From Chrysomallon squamiferum (lineage: Eukaryota; Mollusca; Gastropoda; Neomphalida; Peltospiridae), in NCBI GenBank assembly GCA_012295275.1, contig CM022665.1:34282022-34346021 (forward strand): DNA of 64,000 bases, written 5' to 3'. The notes below the pieces were generated by a model, which was not told where the DNA came from, ran no database searches, and saw only the letters and a program-made list of their open reading frames with translations. Shown in pieces: positions 38,621-49,330 of this stretch; position 1 is the first letter of the stretch; every line of letters begins with the position of its first letter. A program made the position numbers and the translations under genes.

Positions 38621-39413
38621 CCGTATATACTTGTGTATAAGTCGAATTTTTGGGAGACTGTATTAAGGTAATATTTTGGGGGTCGACTTATACATAGGTA
38701 ATGCTTTTGTAGCTGTTGCTGAAGAGTCGCCATTTTGACTATTTTTTGCTATGGGATGCATCTAAAATAATCGCGGTCTTTCAGCTTTTCAAAAATATAA
38801 TTTTATCGTATAAAAATGTTTGAAAAATTAAATAACAAAACCAAATATGAATGTAAAACATGATATTCTTCCGTTTAATGACATAAAAATACATTTTAAA
38901 GCGAGAAAACCGTCAGTACGGCGTTATGCCTTACGGCGTCTTGCAGTGATCTAGGAATGCAGACTTCTCTGCCAAATTGCACTAAATATTGGTCCTAATT
39001 TCATAAACAAAACTCACTTGTTTAATTGTAAAGAATATGGTGAAATATTATTGCTATCGTCATTAATATCCACTACCGACAAATTTTGTAAATCATAGAA
39101 CGGCTAAATATAACGGTAAGTTAGGTCTCCATGTTAGACCTATTACATTAAAGAGATACTATTTATGATACATTTAGGCTATAGCTCGTGTAATACATGC
39201 ATTTACGTTATTATGGTATGTTCGTGCAAGTTATGTTACAGTAGGCGTACAATGTAGGCCTTCATGGCACTGTCACACTGGTCTAAAAATAGTGACGGTG
39301 CCTGGAATCTACAGTCGACTTATACACAAGTAATACCTAAAATGACGCAATTTTTGGTCTTAAAATACACATCGACTTATACATAAGGTCGCCTTGTACA
39401 CAAGTATATACGG
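38621..39413. mobile_element. 793 bp TIR element with TA target duplication
   Basis: Starts CCGTATATACTTGTGTATAA and ends with its near inverse (TTGTACACAAGTATATACGG). TA flanks both ends (38619-38620 and 39414-39415). The subterminal motif TCGACTTATACA occurs several times, at about 38682, 39312 and 39371. There is no transposase frame, so it is a non-autonomous DNA transposon, probably Tc1/mariner-like judging by the TA duplication. It is inserted between repeat units A and B. Confidence 0.8.
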
Positions 39414-39497
39414 TAATTAATTTTATCAATTACAAGTAGTTAATAAACTTTTGATTGAACCATTTATGAACTGCTACTTGATTTCAGTTTTTATATA

Positions 39498-40150
39498 AAG
39501 TCACTGTAAGGCACTTGTTCAGTGGTTAAGAATCCATATGCGACATCCTTATTATAATGGTGGTAAAAGTATTCATGGACAAGACATAATTCAATATTTG
39601 TCATCTGAATGATGATTATGTACAAACAACTAAATATAAAATTAGAAAAAAACCAAAGAAATCAAACAACATTATCATTCTCAAACGAATGTCATTTTTT
39701 CTGATTTCAATTGCAAATGCAAAATAGACCAATGAAATCTTTAATGCTTTGTCAGATTTAAAACTGATAACTAATGACTGCAAAGAAATCTCTGATGCAA
39801 AGAAATATTAGATATAATATTGTTTAATATCCTTTCATAAAAAGAAAACAAAAATTTACACAAAGGATAAAATGTTTGCAGAAACCAGCAGCAGCAGCTT
39901 GGTGCAACAATAATCATAAATTACTACACACCAAGATTAAAAATTTCTCGATTCCTAAAACTAAAAAAAAAAACCCTTTTATTTGTCGATAAGACCTGAA
40001 ATTGATCCAAACATCTCACAAAATTAAAGGAATGTAATAAACTAATTTCTATTCTTTAGGTGTTTCTATGAAAAGGAAATATTTCCTTCTAAGAAAATTC
40101 ACATCAAAGAAGATGAAGATACTTTTCACAAATTCAAAATTTTGATTACA
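39498..40150. repeat. Tandem 3'-flank repeat, unit B
   Basis: Second copy of the unit at 37726-38240. It begins GTCACTGTAAGGCACTTGTT and also matches unit C, which begins with the same 20 bases apart from a later change. The three units are in direct orientation. Confidence 0.72.
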
Positions 40151-40206
40151 CTATTTTCAGTTGACACAATTTATCAATTCCTGATTATTTTCAGACTGAA
40201 TATATG

Positions 40207-40370
40207 AAGTCACTGTAAGGCACTTGTTCAATGGTTAATAATCCATAAATGACACCTTCATTATAATGGTGGTAGATATAATTCAATACCTGTCATTTGG
40301 ATGGCTATGAGCTGAATAAGCTGAATATAACAGAACTAAAATAAGAACTCAAACAAAATTATCATTCCTG
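40207..40370. repeat. Tandem 3'-flank repeat, unit C (partial)
   Basis: Begins GTCACTGTAAGGCACTTGTT, then TTCATTATAATGGTGGTAGA, as in unit B. It is truncated after an AATTATCATTCCTGAAAGG segment. It ends about 50 bases from the stop codon of the PHF7-like gene, so at least this copy probably lies in its 3' UTR. Confidence 0.72.
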
Positions 40371-40418
40371 AAAGGTAATCTGGAACTGCTTAAGTTTCTT
40401 TATTTATTTTTTAAGCAT

Positions 40419-42404
40419 CTAGTTATCTGTAAGATCAATAACAATAGGTTCCTGATCTGAGACATGTGGATAAACAGGTCTGTGTTTACCTTTATGTACA
40501 GATGATGAGCCAATGTCAATTCTTGCACAAAGTGATACTCTGTCTGGTGTCTTCTCACAGTCTAATATTTCACAATCCAGATCATCTTCTCCATTGCTGG
40601 AAACTGAAATAACTGAGTTCACGTCACCATCATTTGATTTAAATTTCTTCGCATTTGGAAATAAAAATGTGCAGTTGTCAGAGAGAAATGATGCTTCAAG
40701 GGATCGTTTGGCTTTTCCTCTGATTGCTACAGATTCTAATTTCTGTGACTGGTGTGGAGAACACTGTTGTATGTTGTCTGTTTTATCCATACTTCTCATC
40801 AGTCTTGTTGAATCCTGATATGGATAAATAGGACTCAAAATTGGAGGACTACCAAAACTGGAATTGTCAGGTGATGCCAGAGACATTTTGGATGGTACAG
40901 ATTTTACTCGTCTCTCGGGTCTCTTTCGTCTTCTTGGTGACATATCTGTATCAACCGGTACAAGCAATGGTGGATTATCATTGACATCATTCTCAATAAA
41001 TGACGGTGCAATAACTGCATCTGCTCCATATGATGCAGCAGGTGGAAATTTTTCAAAGCTACAAGAATCATCATAACAGTTATCTACTTCCATAAAAAGA
41101 CTCATTTTGGAGGTCCCTGCACAAGCATCAGCATTAACGCAGTCATGTTTCTCATGTTTTAGTTCCTTTAAAATTTTAATTTTACGCCCTCTCCATTTTA
41201 TGGTCACTGTCTTGTGACTGCCATCTTCCTCAACAGTAGCAATGGAACACAAATTTGAGTCCTTCATTTTCTCATAATCCTTGCACAATTTTGAACCCTT
41301 CATCCCATGCTCTTCAATGCCATCTACTGCCAATCCATCTGTAGATGTCACAGTGCAGTTTCCCTCTTTAAACTTTTCGCCAGCAATTTTGTCAAAATTT
41401 GCACATATTCTTCCTTTTCTAGATTTTTGTTTTGTTGTTTTTACATCACTAGTGGTTAGTTTGGGTTGTTTCTTTTTCACATATCTTTTTTTAACACGTT
41501 TTTTCTGTAGGTTATCTTTCTCCATACTCTTCTTACTGTGACATTTAGAACGGGATTGTCTCCCTCTGCACTCTTTTTTTCTGTCTGAAGTGGAATATCT
41601 ACATTTTTTACTGACAGAATGAGTGTTTGAATGGGAAGTACCCAATTCACTACCATTTCCCGAAGTTGAACAATGACCATTATTATAAACTGATTCAGTT
41701 TCAACATTTTTCCCTAATTTATCTGCATTCTGGGACTCTGTGTGACTTAATTCTTTATGTACCTTATTAACACGACGTTTTTTCTTCTTTTTGTCTTTTT
41801 TAACTAAAAAAGAAATATAAAGAAACAGTGATATTTTATCTTTAATTATTTAAATTTTAATTCTGCTTATTTACAACAACAGGAATAAAATTATATGCTA
41901 TTTCTATAGCAACCAGTAATAAAAAATTAAAAAATTAACGAAGTATAAGTTGTCATTTACATCAGAAAAATGCAATTTCAGAAAATACTTACTATTTTCA
42001 TCTATTTCTTGACATGGCAAACAAACATAGTCTGCTCCTTGTTTTTTCAGCCCTTTGCAGGCCTTGTGACTTCCAACTGAACCACACAATTCACATACAA
42101 CAATCTCCCATTTACTGTAACAAAATCATCCATCAGAGATAAAAACAACATATCTCAAAGCATTTAAAACAAAAACTTAATCAATAATTTGCTATTACAT
42201 ATATCAATATGGCTTACAAGTATTTTTAACTTAAAATGTGTAGTTATGCCTTTGTTTTAATGCAAATTTTAAGTTGATTATTTTCTGGAATTTATTGCAG
42301 AACATGCTATTGGCTGCTTTGAATCAGAAAAATATATTAGTTCCTAGTAAAATGATTTCATGGTAGTCATATGTTAAAGTTTTTTCCTTATATTTTTCAC
42401 ACAC

Positions 42405-42446
<42 letters not shown>

Positions 42447-45029
42447 TTGTTTTTCTAATTATCCATGACTTATAACATTAAGAGTGGTAACCTTACCTTG
42501 CATCAAGATCATATGATCGTCCTTGAGGACATAAGCATGACTCTGCATCACAATGGGTGTATCGTCTATACAGATCTGCATAAGCTCCAGGCTCTTTTTC
42601 CCAGGATGCATCCCTATAAACATTTGCATTTAAATATTTTATGGTCTTAATGCAATTAAATTCATTTACATTTAAAAGAGATAATTTCAAACTATTCATT
42701 AATTAATTTTGATACTGAAATTATGGATTTATTATGAATTATATTATTAGGTAACACCATATACTGTTCAACACTGAGCTATTAAGAAAAATGTTTTTAA
42801 AATTATTTAAGTATTTAAGAGATGATAAATTAAACACTTACTGGTCAGGAACATAGATTCCATAGTGCATCATTTCAGACTGAAATAATTCTTTGTTTTT
42901 GCAAAGAGGGCATTTAAAAAAATAAAGACCAGCAGATGATGCATATTTCTGTAATAAGAAAATCATATAACCTTAATTTGTAATGGTATAATATTAAAAG
43001 TATATTAATTCTAAACACTTCACAATTACATATATATTCCACACTGTAAAAAATGTATTTTTTTTTAAAACTAATTTAAAAATTGTTTTAATAAATCCTT
43101 TATTTATTCTGCTTTCTAATACTTAAAAGTAAAATTTACATATTTAAAAATGAAAGATCACGTGTCTAATGTTTCACTCTTTCAAATAATTGATAACGTA
43201 CTCACTTTTATGCACTTCCTATGAAACCAAGCATTTTTGCAGCATGGAGCACGGAGTGTAAAATTTGAACTTCTAGCTTCCACTGAGTACAAACAGATAG
43301 AACACAATGTGTTTGCTGTTCCATAAAATGCCAGACGGTCACTCACTTTGCAAGTCTGCTGTGGTCGATGTTCAGGACAATACGATCTAAAAATAATGAT
43401 ATTATCGTTTATTATCCACAACATTTCTCATGCATTCAAAAATGGGAACACTAATTCTTGAATAATCAAATAACTAACTCTTTAAAATGTAATCTAACAA
43501 AAAATTTAAATATTTCACATCTTTGAAAAAAAACAATTGATTTGTTTCTAATTTAATTCAAAAGTTTAAACTGGTTATGTGATCTGAAAAGAAATGAAAA
43601 AATGAAAATTAGAAACACATTTAAAATGGGTATACATCGTAGGATATATGTATAATTAGAAAACATCAGTCTGTTGAAGATCAGCTGTTATATTATAGAT
43701 CTTTGAATATTATACATATCTAAAACATATAATGAAACAAAAGCTCTGGGTTTATTTATTATAAACAAAAGAAAAAAGTAACAAAACCTGAAAGAGTCAA
43801 AAAATTGATGAAGTGTTCCTTCTTTTAAACCACAGCATAAATGGAATACCTTTCTGCATGAAGATACAACACACCCTATTGTGGCTCCTTTCAGCCTACA
43901 ATATGAGCACCTCTGAAATGTAATAGATACTGTCTGTTAGTGCTTATCTTTTGCTTCATTGTTTCTATTACTACAGTAAAATGGGAAGAGATGCATTGAT
44001 TCACATTTCTTATTTCTACAGTGATTTGGTATTCCATATGATGGCCACTATGACTGTTTTTTTTAAAAAGTAGAAATACAGACTAGCAGAACTGGTTGTT
44101 AAAAACGATCACAAGTGATTAGATGGCTATTATGATACCTGTGTTAACATACAAGTATTTTAACAGCAGGTCTAATATTTACTATACTTTCCAGTTTTTG
44201 GTTGTGAAAAGCATATTCAAAGTATCAACTAGATAATCTACTTAAGTAATATATAGACTTACTAAACGGCTTCCTCTTTTTAACTCTTTTCTAATGTCTG
44301 ACATCAAAAATCCCATAATACCATTGTTATCACTACCTGCCTGGCATAATCCACTTGAAAATAACTGAACAAAAAAAAAAAAAAAAATTTTTTTAAAATA
44401 CTATATGATAAATAATGGTTCATATATTTTAGAAAGCATCTGTAATTTGAAATATATGTCATTTTCAGCAAGGAATAACATATACATAAGTCCCATTTAA
44501 TTCACTTTAACATGTTTAACTTTCACTGTAAAATCAAAGAGAAATCAGATTAGTAATTTTGATCATGAGTACATTATTCACTCAAAATCAACCAAAAATT
44601 CATAAATATCTAATAAATTATGGTTTTGTAAACAACTGACATTTTGAAGAATATATTAAATATTCACCAAGCAGAAGTAGTGGACAGAAATGCCATATTT
44701 TGTAATCAGTTTTCCGTAGTCTTCTTCACAGTCTTCATCAGATAGACAAAAGACACAATATGGACTTACTGCAATGAACAAGTAACACCATAATGCCAAT
44801 ATTTTAATAAAAATGTGGGTATTACATTGTGTATGCATGAATACATGTGTTTATTTTGTGTGTTTCTGTGTGTGTAGTTGTATGTATTTATGTGCTTTTT
44901 GATGTATGGTTGTTTGTTATTTAGTGAATATATTTTCATAATGTACAAGTTGTAGTACTCACAAAGAGATGTGAATTTATATGGTCTCTTTTTTTCCTTT
45001 TCTTTTTTCTTCTGCATAAGCTTAGGCAT
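40419..45029 (-). CDS. PHF7/G2E3/Pie-family PHD-RING protein, HECT-less, with C-terminal SIM
   Basis: Coding exons in transcript order: 44963-45029, 44668-44768, 44263-44364, 43788-43912, 43206-43386, 42842-42948, 42497-42613, 41993-42114, 40419-41803. They total 2307 nt (768 aa) with phases consistent. The start ATG is the first codon after a splice acceptor, so a non-coding first exon exists; a good donor on the minus strand (GCAAG/GTAAGT at 47447/47446) is one candidate. The Cys/His clusters follow the order of vertebrate PHF7 and G2E3: YCVFC near residue 26, RCSYC near 91 with IGC..SSC, YCPEHRP near 134, CSIC near 157, FKCPLC near 203, [15 protein letters not shown], then [19 protein letters not shown] near 268. 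Residues 308-768 are basic and low-complexity ([11 protein letters not shown]), with no HECT domain. The last residues are [10 protein letters not shown]. It is probably a nuclear E3 ubiquitin ligase or histone reader. Orthology to PHF7 or G2E3 cannot be decided here. Confidence 0.87.
42411..42442. repeat. Poly(T) tract, 32 bases
   Basis: Uninterrupted T-run in the PHF7-like gene intron between exons 41993-42114 and 42497-42613. In the transcript it is a poly(A) run about 60 bases downstream of a donor site. Confidence 0.85.
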
Positions 45030-48000
45030 CTAAAACAAAATAATAAATAATAAAATAAATAAAATTTTAAATAGTAATTTTTAAATTTAAAACATAACAA
45101 CACTTCATTTCTGAAATAATTTTCAGAGATATAAAATGTGTATTTCAAAGGCAAATTCAAAAGTCAGACAGTTGTCGACTTGACAAATACATATCTGAAA
45201 CTGGTGCTTTTGTGAAAGAATATTTGTACCCCTGTGGGAACAAATATTTGTTCCCACCCTTGAACACATGTTCCCCCCATGCTTGGAGGAATTAATATCT
45301 GGTGAATATTAGTTCCCCATGCTTTATGTTATAGAAATAAGGTGAACTTTGCAGACTTGGATAACAATACATTTTTTAAAAATAAAAGACCTCAATGTTT
45401 TCACACCAGTGTCTTCAGTATTATGATAAATGGAAATAAGAATTAGAAAAATAAAGTCATAAGCAGCAAAAGAAGGGACAGTTTATCCAGGCCTGAGTAC
45501 CTTTCCTCCTTTAAACTACTAATTTTCTTAATGTTAATGATAACTAAATATCAACGCATATTCTGAAGAATAATATTTTTTATTACATGTATGTATATAT
45601 GTATGTATGTATGCTGGGCGAGAATATATGTGATAATTAAGAGAAACTTTTTTCAATGATTGCTGGTTGTGTTCATTGCACAAGGAAAATTAGTACTGGT
45701 ATTTACTGCTAAACTCTTATAATTGTGAATATGGTGATAAGCTTAATTCTCTGATAAACCCAACCATCAAAACTTGTCCAAGGATATTCATTACTTTCAA
45801 ATTGATACTTTTGTCTCCGAAATGCACCAGAATGTTCTTGGGGGAACATGCCCCTAACCCTCACAGGAGGACTTGGTGTCTGTGGCTCTCATCTTTCAAC
45901 ATCTGCCACCAGTTGCTGACCTGCTCTTTATGTTACCTTAGCAACCAACCCTGCCTTGCAAAGTGTTCTTTTCTGACTTTTTTTAGAATCCTCTGTATAT
46001 TTTCTTTCAGTCAGGAGCTTACTAATCTTCATCATCATAACCATTGGAGTATATCAAAATGAAGAGACTTGTCAATGGGCTCATTTTGATACTTCATTTC
46101 AAACAAGTAAGTCTGGTTCTGACATTCTGACAAAAACATCAGAAGCTGTTTTATTGTTGTACTTTAAGTAAATGACTGGGGCACAATGTAACATGTCTGA
46201 ACAAAGTACACATAATTTATGGATGAATGTTCTCACCTTTGTTTAAAAAAAAATGAATATCCCTTTTTTCAGTATGTGGGAGTAGTGATCAAGGACCCAG
46301 ACAAATGTACCCCTCAGTTATTTATCCACCTATCTACACTTAAAATAGTTTTTTTTTAAATTTCTATTTGCAGCGGTATTTAGTCAGTTTCAACTGACAC
46401 ACACTGTATGCAGTAATTATCACAAACAGGATACAGGATTACACCTGAAAAAAAAATCACACAGGGGTGGGAACAACTATTCAGGAAAACAAATATTCTC
46501 TGACACTGTGTCCAAAGCTAGGTTCATACTGGTTGGCAGATACTCAGCACACTGAGTTATAACTGTGTCACAACTCAGTCCACTTTTTATCTGAATAAAG
46601 CAGAAACAATTCACAGAAGATAAATAAAATTCATGTTGAATGAATTGATAATGGATAAAACGTGCACACACTTTCACTAGCTTTGCTATGTCATTTTTGT
46701 GCACCTTACATGCAAAAATTAACTGTCAGCTGCCCAAGACACTCATATCTTTGGTCAGTTTTGCAGCACCAGAAGTAAATAAATATTTTCTGTTTTGTGG
46801 TAGCAAATATTAAATAAATTATAATGCAAACTGTGTTTGATTTAAATTAAGTAAAGAGTTTACTGACAAAAAAATATACGTATGTATGACTTAAGGTTGA
46901 GATAACCTGACTATATACAATACTATACATACCCTAATATGGATTCTGTAAATGTAAATTGACTTGTGGTCAACTGGTCAGACCGGAACACGGTAATTAA
47001 TCAATAACTGGCTAGTATTTTACTTTCTAATATGAACAAGAGTAACTGAAATATATATTTTGTAATGGTTGCTGAAACTTACACTTTTATAGTACACGTA
47101 TTCCACTGCGTTTTATATGGTAGTTGGTAGTTTACCTGCTTGTGTCTCTTTCTAAGTAAGGTATATTTTGTTCACTGACTGAATGCTGTTTAACGACAAT
47201 CGGCACAACAAAAATAATAATCGGCTAGCCCTATTGTCACAAATTGGGAGTCATTCTATTAATATTATATATGGAATTATTACAGTTCATCTACATATAC
47301 TATATTATAATAATTGTTTGCCAAAGATGGATACTTAGTTAAGTCATTCATAATAAAATGCTATTATTTATTTTATAATTTATTTAAAAACGACAAAAGG
47401 AAACTAGTATATATACGTAATACAACATTATGCAGTAGTTACTTACCTTGCTTTTTTTTTTTTTTTTTATCACGTCGATTAATTACTAAATCAGGTTCAT
47501 TTTAAAGTGACATGTGTCACATACAATAATTTACGTAATTGATAAATCATTAAACAACAAGCTTGGAAGATCAAACAACTGTAATATATTGCTGAGTTTG
47601 AAAATAATATCCTTTTGATGCCGCAGTCAGCTATAAAGTTTTTGAAGCTCCACAGATTTATCACGTGATACACAAAAACTGAATACGTTTCAATACTTGC
47701 TCTTCAATACAAATCGCCATAAACTTGTCAAAGATACCTACTGATACTATTTACATTTAAGTAATGTCACTGGTCACTGTGGTATTTAGTTTAGTTTTGC
47801 CGTTAGTAAACTCTTTGTTACTGAAATTGTATATATTCTCCAATATACTATAGTACTGAGTACGTGAGAATTACTATATCATTGTACATGTACTGGGGAT
47901 ATACATCAGAGTCATCATACAGCCGTTATTGGTGGTATTAAGCAAACCCATCGGACGTTCCAAACCCTTGTTATTTTTTTTATGATGCTTACGTAATTTT

Positions 48001-49319
48001 CAATTTTTAAACAATGACCACTGGACTGCATACATTTTTTAAATGACCAATATTTAATTACAAAATACAATGTGAAAAATTGTTATCAAACATGCTAAAT
48101 CTCATTTGTGACATCGATTAGCGCAGACTGCTTGGTGTGAAACTGTTTGAAACGTAATTAATTAAATTGTTCTATAAAATGGTTTCTATAATTAAGCCAG
48201 ATAAATAATTATTAACAAAAAGTATTCATTGAAATACTGAATAAAAGCAGAGACGGGTCTTATTGTTCCTGTGTGCTCCTGTCTCTAGAAACGAATGAGT
48301 AATGTCAAATTTATCAGTAAAAACAGTTTATGCATAAAAACCTATTTTTATTGAAAAATATTTTTAAAAAAAACAACATAAAAAAAACCCAACATATGTG
48401 ATATATAATGAGAAACTATGACCTTAAAAACCAATATATTTTTTTGTTGTTGTTATTGTTATTAAATACATATTACTTTGTTTTATTTTATTTTTTATTT
48501 TATTTTTTTCATTTTTTTTTTATGTATAAAAGTAAATCTTTTTTTCTTTTTTTCATTTATATCTAAAATAAATACCAGCATGTAGTGTTTCTGAAGTTAG
48601 AATAGCTCTATAAATAACTCACTTGAATCAGGATCAACAACTAACATGCATTTCAATTCAGATAAATAAGCAATATGTTTCATGCCAAACCTGGTATCTC
48701 TGGTAAATCAGATCAATTGCATTTTTTTAATGATAAGCTGTTTTTTAAAAACAAAAACAAAAAACTTTTTTTTTTTTGTGGTAATAAATATTATTATTAT
48801 GCTACTGTATACAAAGCCACATACACATACACACATGCAGTTATATGCTTTATAGAAATCATGCTTGCACTATGTTCATCTGTTTGTTAAAACTGCAACA
48901 ATATTATAGTAATGAACCACATTTAATTTTCAAAGTTATATCTGCCACAATAATTTTTAATTAACATTTCTTCAGACAAAAATAATAAAAATGCAAATAT
49001 TGTGAAATTTTGAAAACATTTATTATTTACTGAAATAAAACACAAACTTTTCTTGGTTCACTCATTGATCTGTTTACCTTTCCAGCCAGGATACATGCTG
49101 GAATGCCTAATGCTTTAGCAAATAGGATCGTTTTTTGTTTTAAAGAATCTGTCATGTGCTTTTCTGCATTAGTGAAGGTGTATGTACATAATCTGTTATT
49201 ACTAAGAGGATTTTATTAAATGGTTTTCATTAATGAATTCATAATTTTAAAGCATTAATGGTCAATATAATAGATTTTCAAGATTTAATTTGAACACTAT
49301 ATTGTCTTGCTTATTTCAG
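45030..49319. other. Divergent intergenic region between the PHF7-like gene and PIGH
   Basis: About 4.3 kb that must hold promoters and non-coding first exons for two divergent genes, since both start codons follow splice acceptors. Visible items are the 24 bp palindrome at 45234-45257, a TATG-type microsatellite near 45585-45615, and many T-runs near 48430-48560. No further exon could be proved. Confidence 0.5.
45234..45257. repeat. Perfect 24 bp palindrome
   Basis: GTGGGAACAAAT followed immediately by its inverse complement ATTTGTTCCCAC, with no spacer. A related inverted motif (AGGGGTGGGAACAACTA) occurs near 46462, so the palindrome may be one end of an unrecognised mobile element of about 1.2 kb. 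Confidence 0.8.
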
Positions 49320-49330
49320 TGTTAGTGGAA

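Noticed and set aside
40419-45029. Naming the gene G2E3
   Set aside because: G2E3 carries a C-terminal HECT domain, and none is visible here. PHF7 and Pie are equally good, so no symbol was assigned.
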